A program made the position numbers and the translations under genes. From positions 1 through 64,000 of the forward strand of contig NZ_CAMFIA010000013.1 of NCBI RefSeq assembly GCF_945952405.1: a stretch of 64,000 nt of DNA. The letters run 5' to 3'. Source of the stretch: an uncultured Stenotrophomonas sp. Its GTDB lineage: Bacteria > Pseudomonadota > Gammaproteobacteria > Xanthomonadales > Xanthomonadaceae. Under the pieces are notes generated by a model. That model did not search any database. It was not told where the DNA came from and saw nothing but the letters and a program-made list of their open reading frames with translations. Shown in pieces: positions 24,970-33,890 of this stretch; within the stretch, counting starts at the first letter, position 1, and each line of letters begins with the position of its first letter.

Positions 24970-26739
24970 TCAGTCCTCCTGCACCAGCCGGAACTCGCGC
25001 AGCAGTCCGCCGATCTGGGTCTTGTCCAGCTTGCTCATCAGCAGGTTGCGCAGGAACGCCGGCCCGGGAACATCCAGTTCCTTGCCGTCGCGCAGGCGGC
25101 CCGTCGCGGCCAGCAGCGAGCGCACGTCATAGGTGGAGTTGAACACTTCGGGCACGCCACGCTCGATGCCGAGCAGGGTGTAGACCGCCTCCATCGGCGT
25201 GCGCACCGAATATTCGGTGGTGAAGATGCAGTCACGCTGCTTCGATTCGGCGAACTGGCCGATGAACGCGAAGTTCACCGCCCCCTCCGGCACCACGTCC
25301 GGGCGGTCGCCGGCCTGGCGCGGCATGAAGAACGCAGTGATGTACGGCATCATCACCGGCACCGTCTTTGCACCCGTGGCGGCCAGTTCGTCGATCTCCT
25401 CCACCGGCACGCCCAGGTGGTACAGCCACTCGCGGGTGATCTCCTCGCCGGTGCAATCCTGCATCGGCTTCTTGATGTAGTCGCCCGGCGTGTCCACGAA
25501 CAGCGAATACACCCAGACCACGATCTGGTCGCTGGGTTGGTTCTTGAAATGCGGCTGGCGGTTCACGGTCCAGCTCATCAGCCAGCGCGAGTCACGCACG
25601 CTGACGATGCCGCCGGTCACGACCCTGCCACTGAAGGGATCGCGCTTGGCGATCTTCTGGATGTAGGCCGGGATGCGCGCGTCCAGCGTGGTCACCGTCG
25701 CCGATTCCCACTTGGTCTGCGCGATATGTGCACCGAACACGTCCGGGCGGCCGAATGCAGGGTCCCTGGCCGCGATGCGCCGCCACAGGTCCCAGGCCGG
25801 AGCCGGGCCTTCGTCCAGGCGCGCGGCGGTCTGGTGGTCGCCATTGTCCGAGTTCTCGGTCAGCGAGCCGATCGTCATGAACAGCAGATCGTCCACGCCC
25901 AGGTCGACGCCGCCGGCCACGCCCTCGCGCGTCCAGTGGATACGCGTGGCCTGCTTGCGACCGGGCTGCAGATCGAAATCGACGTCGGTCACCTCAGTGC
26001 CGTACTGGAACACCACGCCCTGGTCCTGCAGCCACTTCACCAGCGGGAGCACCAGTGATTCGTACTGGTTGTAGCGGGTGAACTTCAGCGCCGAGAAATC
26101 CGGCAGCCCGCCGATGTGATGGATGAAGCGGTGCAGGTACAGCTTCATTTCCAGCGCCGAGTGCCACTCCTCGAACGCGAACATGGTGCGCCAGTACAGC
26201 CAGAAATTGCTGTCCAGGAAATCGCGGCCCAGCACCTCGTCGATGCGCTTGTTCTCCATCTCCTTCCGGGTGGCCAGGAACAGCGCGATGATGTCCTTCT
26301 GCGCCTGCTCGCTCAGGGTGAACAGGCCATCGGTGTGTGCATCCTCGCCACGGTTGATGGTGGCGCGCTGCAGCGAGTAGTTCGGATCATCCTTGTTCAA
26401 CCAGTAGAACTCGTCCAGCACGCTGGCATCCTCGATTTCCAGCGATGGAATCGAGCGGAACAGGTCCCACAGGCACTCGAAGTGATCTTCCATCTCGCGG
26501 CCGCCGCGGATCACGAAACCCTTCTCCGGCACCTTCAGCCCATCCAGTGCGCCGCCGGGAATCTGCTGCTGCTCAAGCACCGTGATGCGATCTCCGGCCA
26601 TGCGCCCGTCGCGGACCAGGAACGCGGCACCGGCCAGCGAGGCCAGCCCCGAACCGACGAACCATGCCCGCTTGCCATCGACACCGGCGGGCTTGCGCGG
26701 CCGCGCGAAGGCTTCATAGTTGCCACTGCTGTAATACAT
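24970..26739 (-). CDS. ohyA: Oleate hydratase
   Basis: 589 residues from ATG 26739, with GAAGGAG upstream. FAD-dependent fatty acid hydratase that adds water to the cis-9 double bond of oleate to give 10-hydroxystearate. Evidence: AWFVGSGLASLAGAAFLVRD (Rossmann FAD loop), IRGGREMEDHFECLWDLF (family-specific segment with the catalytic region), GGLPDFSALKFTRYNQYESL, and full length close to the usual ~590. The family can detoxify or modify host unsaturated fatty acids. Monocistronic; about 310 bp of featureless spacer precede the histidine kinase start. Confidence 0.93.
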   Translation of the reverse strand: MYYSSGNYEAFARPRKPAGVDGKRAWFVGSGLASLAGAAFLVRDGRMAGDRITVLEQQQIPGGALDGLKVPEKGFVIRGGREMEDHFECLWDLFRSIPSLEIEDASVLDEFYWLNKDDPNYSLQRATINRGEDAHTDGLFTLSEQAQKDIIALFLATRKEMENKRIDEVLGRDFLDSNFWLYWRTMFAFEEWHSALEMKLYLHRFIHHIGGLPDFSALKFTRYNQYESLVLPLVKWLQDQGVVFQYGTEVTDVDFDLQPGRKQATRIHWTREGVAGGVDLGVDDLLFMTIGSLTENSDNGDHQTAARLDEGPAPAWDLWRRIAARDPAFGRPDVFGAHIAQTKWESATVTTLDARIPAYIQKIAKRDPFSGRVVTGGIVSVRDSRWLMSWTVNRQPHFKNQPSDQIVVWVYSLFVDTPGDYIKKPMQDCTGEEITREWLYHLGVPVEEIDELAATGAKTVPVMMPYITAFFMPRQAGDRPDVVPEGAVNFAFIGQFAESKQRDCIFTTEYSVRTPMEAVYTLLGIERGVPEVFNSTYDVRSLLAATGRLRDGKELDVPGPAFLRNLLMSKLDKTQIGGLLREFRLVQED

Positions 26740-26880
26740 GCGCTGCTCCTTCCTGGAGGGGGTGATCAGGAACCGGCCGCCGGACGACACCGCCATCCGC
26801 TGCAGGTCATGGCCCTACTCTAGCGCCGAACCCGTGCAACCCTTCCTGTACGCAGGCTGCGACGGAGTGACGCAGCGGTG

Positions 26881-27405
26881 TCAGAGCCTGCGGCCCAGCA
26901 GCATGCCTGGCCACCCTTCCACAGTGAACGGTGTGATGCGCGTGTAACCGCAGGATTCATAGAAGCGCACCAGATCCCCGCTGCCGCCGGCGTAGCAGTC
27001 CACGCGCAGATGGTCGAGCCCGGCAGCGCGCGCCTGCTCATCGGCGAAGGCCATCAGGCGCCGGCCAATGCCACGCACGCGGGCGTCGCGCGAGGCGACC
27101 AGCACCCGCACATACAGTTCCGGGCCAGTCGGCGCCGGCACGTACGGCATCGACTCCCCCAGTGCCAGGAACCCACGCACCTCCCCGCTGTCATTCTGTG
27201 CCACCCACGCGCCCGGCAGCGCGCAGGCGTCGCTCACCTGGCCGATCCGGCGCGGCACCGTCGACCAGGGCTCGCCGCCCCACTGCTGCAGGTTGCCGAT
27301 CGACACGAACCATGCGATCACCTCATCGAACAGCGCCAGCACCGCAGGTACATCGGCCACGCTGGCACGGCGGAGGTTCAAGGTTTCCTTTCCAGCTTCA
27401 GTCAT
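26881..27405 (-). CDS. GNAT acetyltransferase
   Basis: 174 residues from ATG 27405 (GGGAG upstream); a longer frame upstream has no recognisable similarity. GNAT motifs: LYVRVLVASRDARVRGIGRR (acetyl-CoA loop) and DLVRFYESCGYTRITPFTVE. The substrate is unknown; this branch often acetylates small amines or antibiotics such as streptothricin-like compounds, but nothing here decides that. It lies divergent from the SRPBCC/ArsR operon. Confidence 0.8.
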   Translation of the reverse strand: MTEAGKETLNLRRASVADVPAVLALFDEVIAWFVSIGNLQQWGGEPWSTVPRRIGQVSDACALPGAWVAQNDSGEVRGFLALGESMPYVPAPTGPELYVRVLVASRDARVRGIGRRLMAFADEQARAAGLDHLRVDCYAGGSGDLVRFYESCGYTRITPFTVEGWPGMLLGRRL

Positions 27406-27497
27406 GCATGCACTCCCTGACGTCCCGTAGATCCAGTAGTGCCAGGCCATGCCTGGCAGGTGCCCAGTGTATTGATCCAGTCCCCCACCCACCGGAT

Positions 27498-27527
27498 TTG
27501 ACATGCAGGCATTTACCTGCATATAGT
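27498..27527 (+). promoter_or_regulatory. Promoter with embedded palindromic operator for the SRPBCC/ArsR operon
   Basis: A -35 box TTGACA at 27498-27503 and a -10 box TATAGT at 27522-27527, 18 bp apart. Between them is the inverted repeat ATGCAGG (27503-27509) and CCTGCAT (27516-27522). A repressor bound here would cover the promoter core, and the ArsR-family gene two positions downstream is the obvious candidate, giving autorepression of the operon. Confidence 0.65.
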
Positions 27528-27571
27528 CCACTCAAGGGCGGCGCTTGCCGGCCCATCGCGAGGAACCGGCA

Positions 27572-28027
27572 ATGGTCGATATCGCACACAGGGTCGGCAT
27601 CAAGGCCCCTTCAAACCAGGTCTACCAGGCTCTGGCCACGCCGGAAGGAGTCGCCGCCTGGTGGGCTGAAGACACCCACGGCGACCGCAACGCCGGCGGC
27701 ACGGTCAAGGCTCGCTTCACCGCCCAGGGCCAGGAAATCGGCGCGATGGAAATGAAGCTGGAACAACTCATTCCAGGCGAGCTCGTGCTCTGGCGGTTCC
27801 TCGCCGGCCCAGCGGAATGGATCGGCACCCACGCGCGCTTCGCGCTGAAGCAGGAGGGCGACTACTGCATCGTCCTGTTCACGCACGAAGGCTGGAAGGA
27901 GCGCATCGAGTTCACCTCCCACTGCAGCACCAAGTGGGCGGTGTTCCTGATGAGCCTCAAGGCACTGCTGGAGACCGGCAAGGGCCAGCCCAATCCCCAC
28001 GACGTCAGGATCGACAACTGGAACTGA
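27572..28027 (+). CDS. SRPBCC/AHSA1-domain protein
   Basis: 151 residues from ATG 27572 (AGGA seven bases upstream). START/Bet v1-like fold of the AHSA1 type: IKAPSNQVYQALATPEGVAAWW at the start of the family pattern, VLFTHEGWKERIEFTSHCST and FLMSLKALLETGKG at the end. Such proteins bind hydrophobic ligands in a helix-grip pocket; the function is usually unknown. It is first in a three-gene operon with an ArsR regulator and a second SRPBCC protein. Confidence 0.85.
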   Translation: MVDIAHRVGIKAPSNQVYQALATPEGVAAWWAEDTHGDRNAGGTVKARFTAQGQEIGAMEMKLEQLIPGELVLWRFLAGPAEWIGTHARFALKQEGDYCIVLFTHEGWKERIEFTSHCSTKWAVFLMSLKALLETGKGQPNPHDVRIDNWN

Positions 28028-28038
28028 AGACGCCCCGG

Positions 28039-28353
28039 ATGAACGCAGACAAGGTCTTCAAGGCACTGGCCGACCCCACCCGCAGAACGCTGCTCGACCT
28101 GCTCTGCGAGAACAACGGCCAGACCCTGGGCCAGCTCTGCGAGCAGCTCGACATGGCGCGGCAATCGGTCACCCAGCACCTGGGCCTGCTGGAAGACGCC
28201 AACCTGATCAGCACCGTGCGCCGTGGCCGCGAGAAGCTGCACTTCATCAATCCCGTACCCCTGCACGAGGTCTACGAGCGCTGGGTGCGCAAGTTCGAGC
28301 AGCAGCGCTTGAGCCTGCTGCATGACCTGAAACGAGAACTGGAAGGAGAATGA
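28039..28353 (+). CDS. ArsR-family transcriptional regulator
   Basis: 104 residues. Winged helix typical of the SdpR-like ArsR subgroup paired with SRPBCC proteins: KVFKALADPTRRTLLDLLCE at the N-terminus, LDMARQSVTQHLGLLEDANL recognition helix, VRRGREKLHFINPVPLHEV wing. It lacks the CxC metal site of classical ArsR, so it is probably not a metal sensor. It starts 11 bp after the first SRPBCC stop and is followed with overlap by the second. It likely binds the palindrome in the operon promoter. Confidence 0.9.
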   Translation: MNADKVFKALADPTRRTLLDLLCENNGQTLGQLCEQLDMARQSVTQHLGLLEDANLISTVRRGREKLHFINPVPLHEVYERWVRKFEQQRLSLLHDLKRELEGE

Positions 28354-28355
28354 CG

Positions 28356-28817
28356 ATGTCCGCAGAGTCCACCCGCTTCATCCACGTGATCTACATCGCC
28401 TCCACCCCGCAGAAGGTGTTCGAGGCCATCACCCGCCCCGAGATCGCCCGCCGCTACTGGGGCCACGAGAACGTCTCGGACTGGAAACCCGGCTCGCGCT
28501 GGCAGCATGTGCGCGCCAACGAAACACGTTCGGTCGAGCTGGTCGGTGAGGTCGTGGAAAGCACCCCGCCCTCGCGACTGGTCATCACCTGGGCCGCCGC
28601 CTCGCAGGCCGATAACCCGGACGCCTACAGCCGGGTCACCTTCGACATCGTGCCCTACCAGGACATGGTGCGGCTGACCGTCACCCATGACGAACTGGAA
28701 CCCGGCAGCGGCATGGATACCGGCATCCGCCAGGGCTGGCCGATCGTGCTGTCCAGCCTGAAGTCACTGCTGGAAACCGGCAAGGGACTGGATGTGTTCG
28801 CCAAGCCGAACGGGTGA
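28356..28817 (+). CDS. SRPBCC/AHSA1-domain protein
   Basis: 153 residues. Of two ATGs, 28356 is preferred because AAGGAG (28343-28348) is seven bases before it, whereas 28350 is too close. Family pattern: IYIASTPQKVFEAITRPEI, YWGHENVSDWKPGSRWQHV, VLSSLKSLLETGKGLDVF. It is paralogous in fold to 27572-28027. The pair flanking an ArsR gene is a common bacterial arrangement without a defined substrate. Confidence 0.85.
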   Translation: MSAESTRFIHVIYIASTPQKVFEAITRPEIARRYWGHENVSDWKPGSRWQHVRANETRSVELVGEVVESTPPSRLVITWAAASQADNPDAYSRVTFDIVPYQDMVRLTVTHDELEPGSGMDTGIRQGWPIVLSSLKSLLETGKGLDVFAKPNG

Positions 28818-28877
28818 CAACGCGTGGCGATGCGGCGGGCGGCGGAGCGCGATCCGCCGCCCGCCTTGCGCCACTAC

Positions 28878-30164
28878 TCAGTCGGCCAGCCTGCGCGAAC
28901 GCCCATAGCTCCCCTCCGCCTGCTGCTTGATCCAATCGGCCAACAGGCGCAGATAGCCCTCGGTGATGCGGGTCGACACCCGGTTGCCGTCGGCATCGGT
29001 GCGGAACTCGACCATGCCGTGATCGGTATCCGGGAACAGAAAGGTATCGATCGGCTGCCCCGACGCACGCAGGCGCGACAGGATGGTGCGGGTCGCCGCG
29101 ATCGGCGCCGCCCGGTCCTGCTCGGCCAGCACCCACAGCAACGGCACCTTCAGGCGCCGCAACGCGGCCTCGGCGTCGTAGTCCCAGATCAGCTCCAGAT
29201 TGTCGAAGCGGGCACGGCCGATACGGTGCAGGTCTGCATCACTCATGCGCAGCATGTCGCCGCTGTATTCGCCGCTGATTGTCTGCGCCCACGGCGCAGC
29301 TCCGATCTGCGCACGCACGTTGGCCAGCGCGGCATAGCCGTCGCGGAAATGCGTGCGCATCAGCTCTGCGGTCGCGTCTGACAACTGGCCCACCTGCTGC
29401 ATCGCCGTCGCGTCCAGCTGCAGGCGATGTGCCTCATCGAACAGCTGCTCGCGGTCTTCCTCGATCGGCGAGACCACCAGGCCGAAGCCGATCGCCACGA
29501 AATCGGCCTGCGAACGGGTCGCCGCCAGCGGTGCGATCCAGCCGCCCTGGCTGCCACCAAAGTAGCCGGCCCGACCGAAACGCCCCGCTGCCAGCTCACG
29601 TGCCTTGGCCAGGGCCGCCGCCGCATCGTCAGCCAGCAACTCGAAGTTCTGGGTGTACTCGCCTTCCGAATCGCCGGTTCCCCGCTTCTGGTAGGCGAAC
29701 ACCGAAATACCCTGGGCCACCAGCATGCGCTGGTAGATCGCCGCCACCGCCATCGTACGTTCCGAGCCATGCACCAGCACCACCAACGGACGCTTCGGGT
29801 CCGCCGCGCCAGCCGGTTCAACCAGCTGCCCAACCAGCCGGGTGCCCGCACTGATGAAGGTCGCGTCGGTATCGCGGGTGCGCAGGCGCTGCCAGTGCTG
29901 CGTGGTTCCGGCGGGCGTCCTGAAGCTGACTACATCGCCGCTGCAGCTGACCGGTGCGTTGGCATCGCCGGTGGCACCGCGTCGCCCGTCCAGCATCAGG
30001 TAGCGCTGGCCCGCGGCCGGTGCCGCAGCGGCCGTGCCCAGCACCACGATGTTGCCCTGCCCGTCGCCATACGCGCTGGCCGTGCACAGCTCCGCCGCCG
30101 CCGCCGGCAGCGCGGATGACAACAGCACCGCCTTCCACAACCAAGCTCCCGTCCAACCCGCCAT
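28878..30164 (-). CDS. Secreted alpha/beta hydrolase
   Basis: 428 residues with a signal peptide (AVLLSSALPAAAA). Hydrolase fold: VVLVHGSERTM oxyanion region, nucleophile elbow GGSQGGW (Ser), acid in LAEQDRAAP and histidine in DTDHGMVEF. The size and the N-terminal ~120-residue beta domain resemble periplasmic dienelactone-hydrolase/X-Pro-type peptidase-like hydrolases. The substrate is unknown. It is monocistronic, with its own short upstream region at 30165-30309. Confidence 0.82.
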   Translation of the reverse strand: MAGWTGAWLWKAVLLSSALPAAAAELCTASAYGDGQGNIVVLGTAAAAPAAGQRYLMLDGRRGATGDANAPVSCSGDVVSFRTPAGTTQHWQRLRTRDTDATFISAGTRLVGQLVEPAGAADPKRPLVVLVHGSERTMAVAAIYQRMLVAQGISVFAYQKRGTGDSEGEYTQNFELLADDAAAALAKARELAAGRFGRAGYFGGSQGGWIAPLAATRSQADFVAIGFGLVVSPIEEDREQLFDEAHRLQLDATAMQQVGQLSDATAELMRTHFRDGYAALANVRAQIGAAPWAQTISGEYSGDMLRMSDADLHRIGRARFDNLELIWDYDAEAALRRLKVPLLWVLAEQDRAAPIAATRTILSRLRASGQPIDTFLFPDTDHGMVEFRTDADGNRVSTRITEGYLRLLADWIKQQAEGSYGRSRRLAD

Positions 30165-30309
30165 GCCCTACCCCGTCGCAGTGAACCCGCAGCACGCGGG
30201 CATCGCCGAAGCGTAGCGCGTTCGGCCACCCCGGGCATGCTGCAGCCGCTCGCTGTCATCCCCCGCTGCGAGCATACTGGACGCACGATACGGACTTCGA
30301 AGCTCCTGC

Positions 30310-30687
30310 ATGGACACTCGACTGGAACAGATCGGCAGCACCTGCATCCTGCGCAGCCACGAACAGGGCCCGGTGCTGGATGGCAACGGCCTGCGTGACC
30401 TGGTCGGCGACGCCCTCGGCAACCATGCCGAATGGATCGCCATCCCGCTGCAACGCCTGCCACCGGCGTTCTTCGAACTGCGCTCCGGCATGGCCGGGCA
30501 GTGGCTGCAGATGCTGGTGAACTACCGCCTGCGCTTCGCCGTGCTCGGCGATGTCAGCGCCTACCGCGCGGAGAGCGAGTCCCTGGACGCATGGATCACC
30601 GAGTGCAACCGCGGCAGGGATGGCTGCTTCGTTGCCGATTGGAACGCCCTGCTGGCCCGCCTGCCGGCCCCGGCCAGCGCCGGCTGA
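30310..30687 (+). CDS. DUF4180 protein
   Basis: 125 residues. I recognise the DUF4180 pattern: an N-terminal beta segment, GNHAEWIAIPLQRLPPAFFE, then LQMLVNYRLRFAVLGDVSAY. Cytosolic, function unknown; related to STAS-like small domains in some bacteria. Followed about 100 bp later by a membrane protein gene on the same strand. Confidence 0.75.
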   Translation: MDTRLEQIGSTCILRSHEQGPVLDGNGLRDLVGDALGNHAEWIAIPLQRLPPAFFELRSGMAGQWLQMLVNYRLRFAVLGDVSAYRAESESLDAWITECNRGRDGCFVADWNALLARLPAPASAG

Positions 30688-30784
30688 ACGCCGCCCGCAC
30701 GCTCACCCGCGCCGAACCCGGTTCCGACCGCACTCCGACGCCACCCGCCACAGCATCGCCCACAGGCATCCCTGGCGACCCTCG

Positions 30785-31549
30785 ATGAGTGCTTCAGAGG
30801 CAGATTCCCTGCACAGCAAAGTGGCGGCGGTCACCCTGTCGTTCTGGGTGATGAAGATCGCCGCTACCACCCTCGGCGAGACCGCGGGTGACCTGCTGTC
30901 GATGACGCTCAACCTGGGCTATGTGGCCAGCTCGGCCATCCTGCTCACGCTCTTCGCCGGCCTGCTGGCCGTGCAGCTGTCGGCGCGACGCTTCCATCCG
31001 GCGCTGTTCTGGGCGGTGGTGCTGGCCACCAGCACCGTCGGCACCACGATCTCAGACCTGCTCGACCGCACCCTGGGCCTGGGCTATGCCACCGGCGCCA
31101 GCCTGTTGGCCGCCTGCCTGGCACTGGTGCTGCTGGCGTGGCGGGCATCGGAGAAGTCGATCTCGGTCAGCAACATCGCATCGCGCCGTGCCGAAGGGTT
31201 CTACTGGACCGCCGTGCTGGTCTCCAACACGCTGGGTACCGCACTGGGCGACTTCCTCGCCGACGATTCCGGACTGGGCTTCACAGGCGGCGCGCTGCTG
31301 ATCGGCAGCCTCATCGCGCTGACCGCAGTGGCCAGCCGCATCAAGGGCATCAACCGGGTCATCCTGTTCTGGATCGCCTTCGTGCTGACCCGGCCGTTTG
31401 GCGCCACCTTCGGCGACCTGCTGACCAAGCCGCTGGAAAAGGGCGGCCTGGGCTTCGGCACGGTGGGGGCGTCTCTGGTGCTATTCGCCATTCTCACGAC
31501 GCTGGTGGCGCTGCCGATGCTGCAGCGGCGGGTACAGCCCGCCCGCTAG
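30785..31549 (+). CDS. COG4705-type integral membrane protein
   Basis: 254 residues with about eight hydrophobic segments arranged as repeats. The motif T-x-G-[TE]-x-x-x-D-L/F-L recurs (TLGETAGDLLS, TVGTTISDLLD, TLGTALGDFLA, PFGATFGDLLT), each followed by LGYx/LGF. Four internal copies suggest an ancient tandem duplication. The family is annotated as membrane-anchored proteins of unknown function. The stop codon overlaps that of the convergent dehydrogenase gene at a shared CTAG. Confidence 0.75.
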   Translation: MSASEADSLHSKVAAVTLSFWVMKIAATTLGETAGDLLSMTLNLGYVASSAILLTLFAGLLAVQLSARRFHPALFWAVVLATSTVGTTISDLLDRTLGLGYATGASLLAACLALVLLAWRASEKSISVSNIASRRAEGFYWTAVLVSNTLGTALGDFLADDSGLGFTGGALLIGSLIALTAVASRIKGINRVILFWIAFVLTRPFGATFGDLLTKPLEKGGLGFGTVGASLVLFAILTTLVALPMLQRRVQPAR

Positions 31550-32328
31550 CGCGCCGTCCAGCCGCCGTCCACCGGCAACGCCGTGCCGGTAATCTGCGCC
31601 GCGGCGTCCGAGGCCAGGAACACCACCATCTCGCCGAGCTGCTCGGGCGTCACGAACTGCAACGAGGGCTGTTTCTCGGCCAGCAGCGCGCGGGCGGCGG
31701 TCTCCTGGTCCGTTCCCTCTTTTGCGGCCAAGGCGGAGATCTGCTGCTCGACCAGCGGCGTGCGCACCCAGCCGGGGCAGATCGCATTGGCGGTGATGCC
31801 GGTGCCCGCGTTCTCCAGCGCGGTCACCTTGGTGAACCCCACCACGCCATGCTTGGCCGCCACATAGGCCGACTTGTTCACCGAACCGACCAGCCCATGC
31901 ACCGATGCGATGTTGATGATGCGACCGGATGCCTGCTGCTGCATGTGAGGCAGGGCCGCCGCCGTTGCATGGAACACCGCCGACAGATTCAGTGCGAGGA
32001 TCGCATCCCACTTCTCTACGGGAAACGCCTCGATCGGTGCGGTGTGCTGGATACCCGCATTGTTCAACAGGATGTCGATGCGCCCCAGCGTCGCAACCAC
32101 GCGGGCGATCATGTCGCGCACCGCCTCGCCGCGCGACAGATCGGCGCCATCGTGTACCACCCGCACCCCGAATTCGGCTTCCATGTGGGAGCGCAGCCTT
32201 TCGATCTCCGCCGCATCACCAAAGCCATTCAGCACAACGTCGGCGCCTTTCCGCGCCAGCGCGCTGGCAATGCCAAGGCCAATACCACTGGTGGAACCGG
32301 TAACCACCGCGACTTTTCCACTGAACAT
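31546..32328 (-). CDS. 3-hydroxybutyrate dehydrogenase (SDR family)
   Basis: 260 residues from ATG 32328. Short-chain dehydrogenase: NAD-binding TGSTSGIGLGIA, NNAGIQH, catalytic Ser in INIASVHG, and YVAAKHG (Tyr and Lys). ICPGWVRTPLVEQQI and the C-terminal ITGTALPVDGGWTAR match bacterial D-3-hydroxybutyrate dehydrogenases, which interconvert 3-hydroxybutyrate and acetoacetate in PHB/ketone-body use. Monocistronic; SMAG units lie upstream. Confidence 0.88.
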   Translation of the reverse strand: MFSGKVAVVTGSTSGIGLGIASALARKGADVVLNGFGDAAEIERLRSHMEAEFGVRVVHDGADLSRGEAVRDMIARVVATLGRIDILLNNAGIQHTAPIEAFPVEKWDAILALNLSAVFHATAAALPHMQQQASGRIINIASVHGLVGSVNKSAYVAAKHGVVGFTKVTALENAGTGITANAICPGWVRTPLVEQQISALAAKEGTDQETAARALLAEKQPSLQFVTPEQLGEMVVFLASDAAAQITGTALPVDGGWTAR

Positions 32329-32379
32329 GGGCGAGCTTCCCAGGGGGGTAGGCAGCCAGTGTATCCCCGCCATGCACCA

Positions 32380-32440
32380 GTAGATCCACGCCATGCGTGG
32401 ATGCTCCGCACCCCATTACATCCGCGCCATGCGTGGATGC
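32380..32440. repeat. Two SMAG units (GTAGATCCACGCC type)
   Basis: A full unit at 32380 (GTAGATCCACGCCATGCGTG) and a headless, degenerate one around 32416. They occupy the divergent region between the dehydrogenase and the peptidase-like gene. Confidence 0.8.
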
Positions 32441-32504
32441 CCCCCCCCTCGGCACACCCTCACATTCCCCCTATAGTCACCCCAATCCACCCAAGGATGG
32501 CCCG

Positions 32505-33854
32505 ATGCCCCCTCGCAACGCCCTGCTGCCCGCGGTTGCCGCCGCACTGTTCGCCTCCGCTGCCAGCCACGCCGCGCCCGCGTCCGCGGCCACGCCACTC
32601 ACCACCGGCAGCGTGCGGCTGGATATCAGCAGCGGTCGCGTCGAAGGCGATGTCTGCGTGGCCAACCGCCCTGCCGGATCAATGGACGCGTTCGTACTCA
32701 ATGCCGGCCTGAACGTCGCACGGGTGACCGACGGCGACGGCGCGTCCGTCGGCTTCGATGGCTGGTACGACCCGGGCGTGGATGGCGAGGCACGCGTCTA
32801 TACGCTGGCCCAGTCCACCCCTACGCTCTGCGTACAGTACGTCGGCGCCTTCCCGTTGTTCCCGAAGCACGACGCCCTCGGCGACTTCAAGGGCATGATG
32901 GCGTTCAACGGGGACAGCGCCCGCTTCACCGAGCAGTCCGCCTGGCTGCCACAGGCCTTCGATTCCAAGGCGCGCGTGCGCAGCAGCGAAAGCCGGTATG
33001 ACCTGCAGGTGGACTGCACAGGCTGCCGCTTCCTGTACCTCAACGGCAGCCCGGCCATCGAAGGCGCGCAGGGCCGCTTCCGCAGCGACAACGCACGGCC
33101 GATCCTGCTGTTCGGCGGCAGCGGCCCGATCACCCGCACCGCGCAGGTCACCCTGCTCAACGAGACCCTGCCCAGCACGAAGGTCGATGCAGTGTCGCGC
33201 ACGGTGCAGCAGGTGGCCGATGTGCATGCGCGCTACATGGGCGTGCCGCTGGCCGACCGCCCCACCTTTCTGCGCATGGTCACGCTCAACCAGATCGAGC
33301 GCGACCGCGAGGGCAGTGAATGGGGGTTCGCCACCTGGCCGACCATCGCCATGAGCGGCAGCATCGGCAACGTGGCCGATTCGCTGCTGGCCGGCGGCGA
33401 AAAGGCCGAGCGGCGCGTGCAGTACATCGCGCACGAAATGGCCCACTACTACTTCGGCACACTGAACCGCCCGCAGGGCCCCTACTTCTGGGTCCTGCTG
33501 GAATCCAGCGCCGAGTTCCTATCGATCAAGGCGCTGCGCGAGATCAGTGGCGATGCCGCGGCTGATCGCTACATCGCGCGCCTGCAATCCGCCCGCGATG
33601 CACAAAAGACGCCGCTGCCGGCGCTTGATGCCATCGACGGCAGCTCGGACCTGGGCGAGATGTACCGCTACGTCCATGCCCCCTTGCTGCTGCTCTCGCT
33701 GGAGAAGCAGGTGGGCGAAGCGAAGATGCAGGCCTTCATGCGCGGGCTGCTGGCTTCGCCTTCGCCGAGCAACTGGGCGGAACTGCAAGGCATCGCCCTG
33801 AAGGCCGGTATCGATGCCAACGCCTGGGAGCAGTGGCGAACAAGCACCCAGTAG
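32505..33854 (+). CDS. Secreted M1-like metallopeptidase
   Basis: 449 residues from ATG 32505. Signal peptide (AVAAALFASAASHAAPA). The zinc site is a perfect gluzincin pattern: HEMAHYYFG, then exactly 18 residues after the second His to the Glu of LLESSAEFLSI (HExxHx18E), as in M1 aminopeptidases. The N-terminal ~220 residues are beta-rich. The GAMEN exopeptidase motif is not obvious; SGSIGNVA is nearest. It is therefore a peptidase-like protein of uncertain specificity. The stop TAG is provided by the GTAG head of a SMAG repeat. Confidence 0.8.
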   Translation: MPPRNALLPAVAAALFASAASHAAPASAATPLTTGSVRLDISSGRVEGDVCVANRPAGSMDAFVLNAGLNVARVTDGDGASVGFDGWYDPGVDGEARVYTLAQSTPTLCVQYVGAFPLFPKHDALGDFKGMMAFNGDSARFTEQSAWLPQAFDSKARVRSSESRYDLQVDCTGCRFLYLNGSPAIEGAQGRFRSDNARPILLFGGSGPITRTAQVTLLNETLPSTKVDAVSRTVQQVADVHARYMGVPLADRPTFLRMVTLNQIERDREGSEWGFATWPTIAMSGSIGNVADSLLAGGEKAERRVQYIAHEMAHYYFGTLNRPQGPYFWVLLESSAEFLSIKALREISGDAAADRYIARLQSARDAQKTPLPALDAIDGSSDLGEMYRYVHAPLLLLSLEKQVGEAKMQAFMRGLLASPSPSNWAELQGIALKAGIDANAWEQWRTSTQ

Positions 33855-33873
33855 ATCCACGCCACGCGTGGAT
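33851..33873. repeat. SMAG unit overlapping a stop codon
   Basis: GTAGATCCACGCCACGCGTG plus GAT. Its GTAG forms the last base of the final Gln codon and the TAG stop of the peptidase-like gene. Confidence 0.85.
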
Positions 33874-33890
33874 TGCTCTGCCCTACCCCA

